56,363 nt of DNA from Sediminibacterium sp. GTDB taxonomy: Bacteria; Bacteroidota; Bacteroidia; B-17B0; Aurantibacillaceae. Made by a program: the position numbers and the translations under genes. The notes beneath the pieces are model-generated. The model did not search any database and had not been told where the DNA came from. It saw only the letters and a program-made list of their open reading frames with translations. Location of the stretch: the NCBI GenBank assembly GCA_030054095.1, contig JASGCO010000026.1, positions 1-56,363 on the forward strand, in the 5' to 3' direction. Positions 42,800-51,563 of this stretch are shown one piece after another (positions within the stretch are counted from its first letter, which is position 1; each line of letters begins with the position of its first letter).

Positions 42800-45352
42800 A
42801 TGAGCGGAGAAAGAATTATCCCGATTAACATTGAAGATGAAATGAAAACCGCCTACATTGATTATTCAATGTCGGTTATTGTATCGCGTGCCTTACCTGA
42901 TGTGCGCGATGGTTTAAAACCCGTGCACCGCAGGGTATTGTTTGGAATGCTCGATCTGGGTGTTTTGCACAATCGGCCTTACAAAAAAAGTGCCCGTATT
43001 GTTGGGGAGGTGTTAGGGAAATATCACCCGCATGGCGATGCCAGTGTGTACGATACCATGGTACGTATGGCGCAGGATTGGAGTTTACGTTACATGCTGG
43101 TTGACGGGCAGGGGAACTATGGTTCTATGGACGGCGATCCACCGGCAGCTATGCGTTATACCGAAGCGCGTCTGCGTAAAATTACCGAAGAAATGCTCAA
43201 CGATATTGAAAAAGATACCGTTGATTTCGCACCAAATTTTGACGACTCGTTAACCGAACCAACGGTATTGCCCACTAAAATCCCAAATCTGATTATTAAT
43301 GGCGCTTCAGGGATTGCGGTAGGTATGGCCACAAATATGGCACCGCATAATCTGAAGGAAACGATAGATGCTACCATTGCTTACATTGATAACCGCGATA
43401 TTGATATTGCCGGTTTAATGAAATACATAAAAGCCCCCGATTTCCCAACCGGAGGTATTATTTACGGCTACGAAGGCGTGAAAGAAGCCTTTGAAACAGG
43501 TCGCGGACGTGTGGTAATGCGTGCCAAAGCCGTTATCGAAAATGTAGGAGAGCGCGAACGGATTGTAGTAACCGAAGTGCCTTATCAGATCAATAAAGCC
43601 GATATGATTAAGCGTCAGGCTGAACTGATCAACGAGAAAAAAATTGAAGGCATCAGCGATATCCGCGATGAAAGTAACCGCGAAGGAATCCGTATTGTTT
43701 ACGAACTGAAACGCGACGCCATCAGCAATGTGGTATTGAATAACCTTTATAAGTATTCAGCCTTACAAACGTCTTTCTCTATCAATAACGTGGTGCTGGT
43801 AAACGGACGCCCCGAATTACTGAATATTAAACAACAGATTCATTATTTTGTGGAACACCGCATGGAAGTGGTGATCCGCCGTACCAAATATGAACTGGCT
43901 CAGGCAGAGAAACGCGCGCACATATTACAAGGTTTATTGATTGCCATTGATAACCTGGATGAGGTGATCCGGATTATCCGCGAAAGCGAAACGCCGGATG
44001 TAGCCCGCGATGAATTAATGGGTAAGTTCAGTCTTACCGAAATTCAGGCGCGTGCCATTCTCGATATGCGTTTACGTACACTCACCGGTCTGGAACGGGA
44101 TAAACTGAAAGCAGAGTACGATGAATTGATGAAAACCATTGCCAACTTAAAAGATATTCTGGATAAGGAAGCTTTGCGTTACAATATCATTAAGGACGAA
44201 TTAATCGAAGTAAAGGAAAAATTCGGAGATGAACGTCGCAGTGAGATTGTTTATGTAGGTGACGATCTTAAAATAGAAGATATGATAGCCGATGAAAGTG
44301 TGGTTATTACCATTTCGCACTTGGGCTATATTAAACGCACCAATCTGGCCGAATACAGGGCACAGGGCCGTGGCGGAAAAGGCAGTAAAGGCTCTTCTAC
44401 CCGCGATGAGGATTTTATCGAGCACATGTTCATTGCCTCTACGCATAACTACCTGTTGTTGTTCACCGAAAAAGGACAGTGTTACTGGTTGCGCGCTTAT
44501 GAGGTACCGGAAGGTACCAAAACCAGTAAAGGACGCGCCATTCAAAACCTCATCAGCATCCCGTCTGATGATAAGGTAAAAGCGTTTATTAATGTAAAAA
44601 GCATCAGCGATGAAGATTATATTAATAATAACTACATCGTATTGTGTACCAAAAATGGAATCATTAAAAAGACCACACTCGAAGCCTACTCGCGTCCAAG
44701 GGCCAATGGTATCAGCGCGGTAACTATACGCGAAGGCGATATTTTACTGGAGGCCGCTTTAACCAACGGTAAAAACGAAATTATGCTGGCCAGCAAAATG
44801 GGTAAGGTGTGCCGCTTTAACGAAGAAAAAGTACGTCCGATGGGCCGTAATGCCAGCGGGGTAATTGGAATTGATCTGGATGATGAAGATGGACAGCAGA
44901 ATGAGGTAATCGGTATGATTTGTATTGATAATCCGCAAGCGAATGTGTTGGTTGTTTCTGAAAAAGGATATGGTAAGCGTAGTGATATTGAAGAATACCG
45001 CGTTACCAACCGTGGCGGAAAAGGTGTAAAAACCATTAACGTAACCGATAAAACCGGAAATCTGGTAGCCATTAAATCGGTAAGCGACGAAAACGATTTA
45101 ATGATTATTACCAAAAACGGCATTACCATTCGTTTGAATGTAGCCGATTTAAGGGTAATGGGACGTGCAACGCAGGGAGTACGCTTAATCAATATTTCGG
45201 AATCGGATGAAATAGCGGCGGTAACCAAAGTAGATCACGAGGACGAGGAAGAAGAAAAAACAGAGGATACCTCCACGATCAATCCCGAAATTGAAAACGG
45301 AACCGGAGAAAGTGGAACAACAGAAACGGCAACGGAGGGCGATAATGCGTAA
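42800..45352 (+). CDS. gyrA: DNA gyrase subunit A
   Basis: 850 aa. Breaks and rejoins DNA to introduce negative supercoils, with GyrB. Catalytic Tyr120 in [15 protein letters not shown]; winged-helix region [47 protein letters not shown]-terminal beta-pinwheel with GyrA-box-like blocks ([26 protein letters not shown]), and an acidic tail of ~35 residues ([13 protein letters not shown]...). Full length. The position of E. coli Ser83 is Ala81 here (GCC at 43040-43042); the position of Asp87 is Asp85, retained. No gyrB is nearby. Confidence 0.98.
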   Translation: MSGERIIPINIEDEMKTAYIDYSMSVIVSRALPDVRDGLKPVHRRVLFGMLDLGVLHNRPYKKSARIVGEVLGKYHPHGDASVYDTMVRMAQDWSLRYMLVDGQGNYGSMDGDPPAAMRYTEARLRKITEEMLNDIEKDTVDFAPNFDDSLTEPTVLPTKIPNLIINGASGIAVGMATNMAPHNLKETIDATIAYIDNRDIDIAGLMKYIKAPDFPTGGIIYGYEGVKEAFETGRGRVVMRAKAVIENVGERERIVVTEVPYQINKADMIKRQAELINEKKIEGISDIRDESNREGIRIVYELKRDAISNVVLNNLYKYSALQTSFSINNVVLVNGRPELLNIKQQIHYFVEHRMEVVIRRTKYELAQAEKRAHILQGLLIAIDNLDEVIRIIRESETPDVARDELMGKFSLTEIQARAILDMRLRTLTGLERDKLKAEYDELMKTIANLKDILDKEALRYNIIKDELIEVKEKFGDERRSEIVYVGDDLKIEDMIADESVVITISHLGYIKRTNLAEYRAQGRGGKGSKGSSTRDEDFIEHMFIASTHNYLLLFTEKGQCYWLRAYEVPEGTKTSKGRAIQNLISIPSDDKVKAFINVKSISDEDYINNNYIVLCTKNGIIKKTTLEAYSRPRANGISAVTIREGDILLEAALTNGKNEIMLASKMGKVCRFNEEKVRPMGRNASGVIGIDLDDEDGQQNEVIGMICIDNPQANVLVVSEKGYGKRSDIEEYRVTNRGGKGVKTINVTDKTGNLVAIKSVSDENDLMIITKNGITIRLNVADLRVMGRATQGVRLINISESDEIAAVTKVDHEDEEEEKTEDTSTINPEIENGTGESGTTETATEGDNA

Positions 45353-45370
45353 AAAATGTTAAAGCCTTAA

Positions 45371-45386
45371 AAATGGTATGCCATTT
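45371..45386. terminator. Short hairpin after gyrA
   Basis: AAATGG, loop TATG, CCATTT, about 20 bases after the gyrA stop. The stem is short and A/T-rich and there is no T-run, so terminator function is uncertain. Confidence 0.35.
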
Positions 45387-45519
45387 GAAAGTTTTAGCGT
45401 CAAAATAGAAAGAACAGATTAGTTATATGGGAAATAGCCATAAGCGGAAGTGCCAACCGGCATGAAAATAACGAGAGGATTGGCTATTCATATATGACAA
45501 AAACGTAAAATATTTACCT

Positions 45520-46878
45520 ATGAAAAAAATATCAATCTTGTGTGTAGCCCTATTACCGGTAATGGGTATGGCTCAGAAAAACAAAGTGCAGTCGGCCTGG
45601 AGGGCGCTGTCAGATTATGAAGGAACCGTAGCAGATGGAAAACCGGATGTGGTGTATCTGAACAAAGCCAAAGAAGCCATAGATCTGGCTCTGGCCAATG
45701 AGGAAACCAAAAATCAGGCAAAAACGCATGCGTATAATTGCCGTATCAATTATGCCTTGTACCAAAACGCTTTGCGCGATGAGCAAAAGAAACTGGAAGC
45801 AACAGTGACGGATAAAAATGAACGTACGAATCTGGCTTATGGAAATGTTGATGTTCGGAATTTAGAAATTGCAAGTCAGGAAATAGAGAAGATAACAGAG
45901 TTAGACCCCAAATTCATGAATACTATTTTCGAAGGAATGAAAGGTACAGCTAACTTAACATCAGATGATATTAAATTAACAATGGCTATTACTCAGATTA
46001 AGCAAGAAGCTGGTAATGTGGCCAATGGCAAGTATAAAGTGAAGAAGTATGAAGAAGCTAGTGATTATTTTTACAAATTAGCCACGCTTAATTCGCAGAT
46101 ATCCGGAGGCCCTGATACGGCTAGTTTTTACAATGCCTGTGTAGCAGCCGCTAAAAGTAAAAACGAAAGCAAAATTCTGGAATACAACAAAAAAATGATT
46201 GTGTCTAAAATAGCTTCGCCTTACAATTACGAAACTATGTATAACACGTACCTGAGCCGTAAAGATACTTCTATGGCAATGGATTACCTGAAAAAGGGAC
46301 GTGAAAAATTTCCTAATGATGCCAATTTAATGAATAAAGAAACGGATTATTATCTGGCAAAAGGTAAATCGGAAGAGGCTTTGGCTAACTTGTACAAAAG
46401 TCTGGAAAAAGACCCTAATAACGCGGTATTGCACCTGGTAACCGGTAATATTTACGATAACCTGGCTAACCCTAAAGATAAAGCAACCGGAAAAGATTTG
46501 CCAAAGCCTGCCAAGTTTGATGAGTACTTTGCCAAAGCGGAGACCCATTACAAAAAAGCGATCGAATTAAAATCGAGCAATGTAGAGTATTATTTTAGTT
46601 CTGCGTATAACCTTGGGGCCATGTATAATAACTACGGCGGTTATTTATACAATAACGGAATGAGTGATGCGACCATTGCTAAATTAGCATCTAAGCAAAA
46701 AGAAATTGAGGCAAAAAGCAATGAATATTACAAGAAAGCAATTCCTTATCTGGAGCAAGCTTTAAGTATTAAAGGCGACGATAAAGCTTCTATGTCAGCT
46801 TTACGTAAATTGTACCTGTTAACGGGTGACGCTAAAAAAGCGGAAGAGATGACGAATAAGCTGAAAGGTGGAAAGTAA
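45520..46878 (+). CDS. Secreted tetratricopeptide-repeat protein
   Basis: 452 aa. Signal peptide MKKISILCVALLPVMGMAQ. The remainder is helical with TPR-type repeats: KYEEASDYFYKLATLNSQISGGPDTASFYNACVAA, MAMDYLKKGREKFPNDANLMNKETDYYLAKGKSEEALANLYKSLEKDPNNAVLHLVTGNIY, EYFAKAETHYKKAIELKSSNVEYYFSSAYNLG and YYKKAIPYLEQALSIKGDDKASMSALRKLYLLTG. Periplasmic scaffold of unknown partner; such proteins often have envelope-assembly roles in Bacteroidota. Separated from gyrA by 167 bases; followed by a strong bidirectional terminator. Confidence 0.88.
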   Translation: MKKISILCVALLPVMGMAQKNKVQSAWRALSDYEGTVADGKPDVVYLNKAKEAIDLALANEETKNQAKTHAYNCRINYALYQNALRDEQKKLEATVTDKNERTNLAYGNVDVRNLEIASQEIEKITELDPKFMNTIFEGMKGTANLTSDDIKLTMAITQIKQEAGNVANGKYKVKKYEEASDYFYKLATLNSQISGGPDTASFYNACVAAAKSKNESKILEYNKKMIVSKIASPYNYETMYNTYLSRKDTSMAMDYLKKGREKFPNDANLMNKETDYYLAKGKSEEALANLYKSLEKDPNNAVLHLVTGNIYDNLANPKDKATGKDLPKPAKFDEYFAKAETHYKKAIELKSSNVEYYFSSAYNLGAMYNNYGGYLYNNGMSDATIAKLASKQKEIEAKSNEYYKKAIPYLEQALSIKGDDKASMSALRKLYLLTGDAKKAEEMTNKLKGGK

Positions 46879-46901
46879 TTAAGTAGCCTTTTAAATGATA
46901 T

Positions 46902-46929
46902 AAAAAGCAGCCTTAACGGCTGCTTTTTT
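46902..46929. terminator. Bidirectional intrinsic terminator
   Basis: AAAAAGCAGCC (46902-46912), loop TTAAC, GGCTGCTTTTTT (46918-46929). GCAGCC/GGCTGC stem with flanking A- and T-runs on both sides, placed between convergent genes (TPR protein and pseudo-HtrA protein), so it can end transcription from both. Confidence 0.93.
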
Positions 46930-46976
46930 AGTTTACGCTTGCTCCTTGGTAAACTGCTACTACACATTCTGCAGGG

Positions 46977-48608
46977 TTAACGGGTTCTGATATGAACAAC
47001 ATTTTTGTATATAGATCCTGTATTAGCCGTTTTGTTTTTTTGTATTTTTTCTCCGGAGTAAAATAAGTGGCTATTAATAAGACCAATGGATTGAAGCTTA
47101 AAACCATTTTGTGTTTCACGGATAAGCCCGATAAACTCCCCTTCCTGATTGAAGGAGCCTGTGCCGGATAGAGTCGGGTAGGATGAAGGAGTTATTTCGG
47201 GATTGGCAATAGCGAAATGGCCTAGCCGAAATGGTTCTAAAGACGCGGTTAAAGAATCGGTTTTAAATTGATTAACCCCCCATTTTTTTAAGTACCATAT
47301 TTTTGTTGTTAGCGTTCTTGGTAACTCGGGTTTGTAGTAATAGGTATAAGCGATGTCGTGTAATTTTTTTTCATTCAGATTTGTGATTTGCAGTAAAACC
47401 AGGTCGTGTAATTCATCTTTAAATTTTATGGTAGCATTAAATGTAATTAATGAATCGTTTATGTCGTATGCCTGAATCAAAATCTCGTTAACATGTTTGA
47501 AAGGGGCATAATTTGAAAGAATTAGCCCATTTTCGGAAATAACAAGCCCTGATGAGGTGCTTATAATACCATATTCATCGGTAGCCAGTGCTTCAAGAGG
47601 AGCTTTTTTGAAAAGGTTCTGGATGGGGATTTCTTTGTCAAAGGTTTTAATACAAAAATCATCGAATAGTACAGGGCCTGAGTTAAAGGTTCCGATAGCA
47701 GTAGCATGCAACGGAGGGTTTTTGTCAATTATAAAAGTAACGGGTTCGTTGTTGACTACATAAATCAGTTTATCACCTGTTTGTATAATCTGTAATTTGT
47801 TCCACGTATTAGGTAGCAGGGTATTGCTATATTTCATATTAATGATTTTTTGTTCCTTGCCATCTGTTATTTTTCCTGCGTATAGTTTTAATCTGGAAAC
47901 AAAAAAATACGAGTAATTACGGTTGTCTTTATAATTAAACACAATGCCGGCCCTTAAACTGTCGCTCAAGTAATTAGAATTGACGGAGACTTCAATACTG
48001 TAATGGTTGCCCGTAGGTTCAACGGGAGCGCGTTTAAGAAAAAAGCGGGATGTTGTATTCATCAGTTCTATACCCCCCAGTTTTAGTTTGCAATGTCCTG
48101 TATCATTCGTTCCTGCGGGCCATTGGTTATGGTTAGTGGTAAAATTTTCTTCAAACACCATCATGCGTTCGCCAGCCCAGCTGTATTCTGTATAGTAATT
48201 ACCGCGTTGGTTAAGCGTGTATTCTATTTCTTTATTTAACTGGCCATCTACTGAATAGTCTTTGCAAATGCCGTTTAATTGCCCCTGCGTGTTATACACA
48301 TATTCTTTCTGAACGCGACCATTCGGGTAATACCAGCGACAGGTATCGTAATAGGTATTGTTATGATCGGTTGAATCGCTGGCCGATTTGATATAGCCTG
48401 CAAAAAAGCGTGTTTTAGTGTTAAGGTAATACGATCTGTAAAAATTAACCGTATCTGTACTGGTTCGGTAGTACAGTGCATCTTCGTCAGAAGCGAGCAT
48501 TCCTTTTTTATTGAAATAGGAAATGCGGGTGCCCTTTTGTCCGAAAAGGGAAGCGGACGAGATTAAAAACAAAAGAAGTATAGTTACAGATTTAAAATGG
48601 CGGGTCAT
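46977..48608 (-). CDS. Secreted MORN-like/lectin-like protein with inactive HtrA-like C-terminus
   Basis: 543 aa. Signal peptide 1-23 ending SLFGQ. Residues 27-145 show MORN-like antitoxin-type beta repeats (RWYYPNGRVQKEYVYNTQGQLNG, DYSVDGQLNKEIEY). Residues 152-320 are a jelly-roll/LamG-like domain (FEENFTTNHNQWPAG ... SDSLRAGIVFNYKDNRNYSYFFV). Residues 352-515 align with trypsin-like HtrA proteases: SGLVISENGLILSNYAPF (353-370), where the catalytic HV is YA; HDLVLLQI (401-408), Asp402 kept; and SGTGSFNQEGEFIGLI (481-496) in place of GNSGGPLxNxxGxVIGI. The catalytic His and the GNSGG serine loop appear lost. Probably a protein-binding pseudoprotease. Confidence 0.7.
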   Translation of the reverse strand: MTRHFKSVTILLLFLISSASLFGQKGTRISYFNKKGMLASDEDALYYRTSTDTVNFYRSYYLNTKTRFFAGYIKSASDSTDHNNTYYDTCRWYYPNGRVQKEYVYNTQGQLNGICKDYSVDGQLNKEIEYTLNQRGNYYTEYSWAGERMMVFEENFTTNHNQWPAGTNDTGHCKLKLGGIELMNTTSRFFLKRAPVEPTGNHYSIEVSVNSNYLSDSLRAGIVFNYKDNRNYSYFFVSRLKLYAGKITDGKEQKIINMKYSNTLLPNTWNKLQIIQTGDKLIYVVNNEPVTFIIDKNPPLHATAIGTFNSGPVLFDDFCIKTFDKEIPIQNLFKKAPLEALATDEYGIISTSSGLVISENGLILSNYAPFKHVNEILIQAYDINDSLITFNATIKFKDELHDLVLLQITNLNEKKLHDIAYTYYYKPELPRTLTTKIWYLKKWGVNQFKTDSLTASLEPFRLGHFAIANPEITPSSYPTLSGTGSFNQEGEFIGLIRETQNGFKLQSIGLINSHLFYSGEKIQKNKTANTGSIYKNVVHIRTR

Positions 48609-49051
48609 TTTTACGAGGCGTTATGATAAAGTGATTTTGTACGTCAGTTTATTTGTTGTTGGTATTCTATATTAAAAGTCGCCCGCAAAATTACTGTTTT
48701 TGAGTAAGATGATAAAATGCAGGATGTGTGTATAAACCAATGGTTTCAGATAAACCTTTATCGGGGAACGGCAGAGCGATTGAAGCGGCAGCCTTGCGCC
48801 GGACGTTGTATGGTTTTGCGCGAGCGAGGAAGCGACCACAGGAAGCTACCGGAGCCGCAGCAAAAGCCACAACGGACCAGCAAGCTAAAGCGAAAAGCGC
48901 GGTTTTGAAGGGGGGAAATGCGCGGTGGTAAAACTGCCCCATCTCATTTCCGGAAAGAGATCGGTGATTTCAAAAGGGGATAGTGGACTGAGGAAAAAGC
49001 AAACACTTCCCATACGAAACCATTTATTTAAGTAATTTTAGGGGGTATAAT
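48609..49051. other. 443-base divergent interval holding a family R repeat
   Basis: Between the divergent starts of the pseudo-HtrA gene and the thioesterase operon. About 112 bases are the GC-rich family R element; the rest is ordinary intergenic DNA. Two overlapping open frames here (48717-48908 and 48728-48931) match the repeat and are not considered genes. Confidence 0.6.
48784..48895. repeat. Family R GC-rich structured repeat, copy 2
   Basis: 112 bases. Outer stem CTTGC (48793-48797) with GCAAG (48880-48884); inner stem GTTGT (48805-48809) with ACAAC (48869-48873), continuing TGGTTTTGC / GCAAAAGCC. Loop GCGAGGAAGCGACC then AAGCTACCGGAGCCGC. Relative to copy 1: outer pairs C:G to T:A and G:C to T:A, inner pairs C:G to G:C, G:C to T:A, C:G to T:A, all compensated. 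Here it lies in a divergent promoter region, so it is not simply a terminator. Confidence 0.88.
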
Positions 49052-49483
49052 ATGGTATATCAGGATTACAAACACATCATCCCCATTCAGATCCGGTTTA
49101 AGGATACAGACCGCATAGGTCACGTTAACAATGCCAATTACCTGACGTATTTTGAGCAGGGAAGGGTAGAGTATTTTAACACGGTATTTCAGCGCAACAT
49201 TAATTGGGAACAGCAAGGGTTTGTGCTGGCCCGCACTGAACTTAACCACGTGTTGCCTGTTTATTTACAGGATCGGATTTATGTGGGCACCAGGGTGGCA
49301 AAACTGGGCAATAAAAGTTTAACTGTTGCCAATGTGTTGTTTAAAGTGGAGAACGATGTGGTAACGGAATGTGCTAATGGTTTGGGGATTTTAGTGGCGA
49401 TGGATTATACCACGCATCAGAGTATTGAACTCCCGGCTCTGTGGCGCCAATTAATAAACGATTACGAAGGAAACACATTATAA
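49052..49483 (+). CDS. YbgC-like acyl-CoA thioesterase (4HBT)
   Basis: 143 aa. Hotdog fold; the start IPIQIRFKDTDRIGHVNNANYLTYFEQGRVEYFNTVF has the catalytic Asp of the 4-hydroxybenzoyl-CoA thioesterase family and the GHVNNANY motif. Hydrolyses short- or medium-chain acyl-CoA or aryl-CoA. Its stop is 8 bases before the aldo/keto-reductase ATG, making it the first gene of a five-gene unit. Confidence 0.92.
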   Translation: MVYQDYKHIIPIQIRFKDTDRIGHVNNANYLTYFEQGRVEYFNTVFQRNINWEQQGFVLARTELNHVLPVYLQDRIYVGTRVAKLGNKSLTVANVLFKVENDVVTECANGLGILVAMDYTTHQSIELPALWRQLINDYEGNTL

Positions 49484-49491
49484 ATTACAGT

Positions 49492-50478
49492 ATGGAATAC
49501 AGAAGATTAGGAAAAAGCGGATTACAGGTGAGCGTGTTATCGTTTGGCACCTGGGTAACATTTGGTAAACAAATTGATAATCAATTGGCTGATCAGTTGA
49601 TTAGTACGGCTTATGAAGCGGGGATTAATTTTTTTGATAACGCCGAAATTTACGCAAGGGGTAAATCGGAAGTGGTATTGGGCAACATTCTGAAAGGGAA
49701 AGATTGGGCGCGCAGTAGTTATTGTGTTAGCAGCAAAGTGTTTTTTGGTTACGAAGAGGGGAGACCCAATCAAACCGGGTTATCGCGTAAGCACATTGTG
49801 GAAGGTTGCCACGCGGCGCTGAAACGTTTGCAGGTGGAGTATATTGATTTGTTTTTTTGCCACCGCCCAGATAAAAATACACCGATAGAAGAAACGGTGT
49901 GGGCTATGAATACGTTAATTCAACAGGGAAAAATTTTGTACTGGGGAACCAGTGAATGGAGCAATGATGAAATTATGCAGGCTTATGTGTTTGCCGAACG
50001 GAATCATTTAATAGGCCCTACTATGGAGCAGCCGCAATACAATATGTTTGAGCGTGCCAAAATGGAAAGGGATTATTTATTGTTGTTCCGCGATTTTGGT
50101 TTGGGAACAACGATCTGGAGTCCTTTGTCGAGTGGTTTGCTGAGCGGTAAATACATTGACGCGAACCCGGCCAATACCCGCCTGAATATTGAAGGGATGG
50201 ACTGGCTGAAAGAACGGACGCTGGGGGATGAAAGTAAACTGGAAAAGACCAGTCAGTTGTATGTGTTGGCGAACGCTTTGGGCACCTCCTTACCTAAACT
50301 GGCCATTGCCTGGTGCGTAAAAAATAAAAACGTAAGCACCGCCATTTTGGGAGCCAGTCGTTTGGAGCAGTTAAAGGAAAATCTGGGGGCGCTGGAAGTA
50401 TTGCCATTGCTGACACCCGAAGTGATGGAGCGTATTGAGCAAATTTTGCAGAATAAACCTGTTCAACCAATGTATTAA
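49492..50478 (+). CDS. Aldo/keto reductase, Kv-beta-like
   Basis: 328 aa from ATG 49492, 8 bases after the thioesterase stop; an upstream in-frame start lies inside the thioesterase gene and is rejected. (beta/alpha)8 barrel with catalytic Asp-Tyr in INFFDNAEIYARGKSE, Lys in CVSSKVFFG, His in DLFFCHRPD; NADPH loop IWSPLSSGLLSGKY. The MEYRRLGKSGLQVSVLSFGTW start and WGTSEW motif are typical of the AKR6 (voltage-gated K+ channel beta) group. Reduces aldehydes or ketones; substrate unknown. Confidence 0.93.
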   Translation: MEYRRLGKSGLQVSVLSFGTWVTFGKQIDNQLADQLISTAYEAGINFFDNAEIYARGKSEVVLGNILKGKDWARSSYCVSSKVFFGYEEGRPNQTGLSRKHIVEGCHAALKRLQVEYIDLFFCHRPDKNTPIEETVWAMNTLIQQGKILYWGTSEWSNDEIMQAYVFAERNHLIGPTMEQPQYNMFERAKMERDYLLLFRDFGLGTTIWSPLSSGLLSGKYIDANPANTRLNIEGMDWLKERTLGDESKLEKTSQLYVLANALGTSLPKLAIAWCVKNKNVSTAILGASRLEQLKENLGALEVLPLLTPEVMERIEQILQNKPVQPMY

Positions 50479-51563
50479 TGGAACTGCCATTTAAAGAGTT
50501 GAAAGTGATTGAACTGGCGGGGGTATTGGCCGGCCCCAGCGCGGGACTTTTTTTTACGGAACTGGGCGCTACGGTGATAAAAATCGAAAACCCTAAAACC
50601 AACGGGGATGTTACCCGAAGCTGGAAACTAAAGAAGGAAGACCCGAAAGAAGCCACTAGTGCCTACTTTTGGAGTGTTAACGCGGGTAAGGAATTGCTGA
50701 GTCTGGATATTACGAGATCCGCGGATCTTGCGCAGTTGTATGAATTGGTAAAAACCGCCGATGTGGTGATTACCAATTACAAAAAGGGCGATGATGTAAA
50801 GTTAAAGGTGGATGATGCCACTTTACGTAAGTTAAATCCGGGTCTGATATATGCCTCTATTAACGGGTTTGGTGCCGACTCGCCACGTACGGCCTACGAT
50901 TTGATATTGCAGGCCGAAAGTGGCTTTATGTATATGAACGGGGAGGCCAATAGTATGCCGGTAAAACTACCGGTAGCTCTGATTGATCTGTTAGCGGGGC
51001 ACCAGTTAAAAGAAGCCATACTGATTGCTTTGCTCCAAAAGTATAAAACCGGGAAAGGCGCTTGTGTCAGTGTCTCTTTGTTTAACAGTGCTTTGGCTTC
51101 TCTGGCCAATCAGGCAACTAACTGGCTTATTGCCGGGCATTTGCCCGAAGCCACGGGGTCGCTGCACCCTAATATTGCGCCGTACGGGGAGTTGTTTACC
51201 ACTCGGGATAAGCATTATGTGACGTTTGCCATTGGCAGCAACAAACAATTTCAGTCGTTGTGCGAGGTATTGCATTATCAGGCGCTGGCGATTGAACCAA
51301 AATTTTCAAGTAATCAAAACCGGGTTAAAAACCGGAACGAATTGTATAAATTACTGGATACGCATATTTCGAAACTGAATTTTTCAGATTTGCAGGAGGC
51401 GTGTATGGCCAACGATATACCTATGGGAAAAATCCGCAACCTGAAAGAGGTGTTTGAGTTACCTGAAGCAAAAGCCATGTTGAACGCGTTTCAGTACAAT
51501 GGCCGCAAGCTGGAGAGTGTAAAAAGTATTGCTTTTGAATTTCATGAAAATGCAACATATTAA
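50478..51563 (+). CDS. CaiB/BaiF family CoA-transferase
   Basis: 361 aa. Class III CoA-transferase/alpha-methylacyl-CoA racemase fold: VIELAGVLAGPSAGLFFTELGATVIKIENPKTNGDVTRSW, then LLSLDITRSADLAQLYELVKTADVVITNYKKGDDVKL and LIYASINGFGADSPRTAYDLILQAESGFMYMNGE, ending KIRNLKEVFELPEAKAM. Shorter than the usual ~400 residues. Its ATG overlaps the previous stop by one base, so translation is coupled. Moves CoA between acids or racemises acyl-CoA. Confidence 0.9.
   Translation: MELPFKELKVIELAGVLAGPSAGLFFTELGATVIKIENPKTNGDVTRSWKLKKEDPKEATSAYFWSVNAGKELLSLDITRSADLAQLYELVKTADVVITNYKKGDDVKLKVDDATLRKLNPGLIYASINGFGADSPRTAYDLILQAESGFMYMNGEANSMPVKLPVALIDLLAGHQLKEAILIALLQKYKTGKGACVSVSLFNSALASLANQATNWLIAGHLPEATGSLHPNIAPYGELFTTRDKHYVTFAIGSNKQFQSLCEVLHYQALAIEPKFSSNQNRVKNRNELYKLLDTHISKLNFSDLQEACMANDIPMGKIRNLKEVFELPEAKAMLNAFQYNGRKLESVKSIAFEFHENATY

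Noticed and set aside
48691..48942. 83-codon minus-strand open frame
   Set aside because: It runs across the other family R copy; no independent support as a gene.
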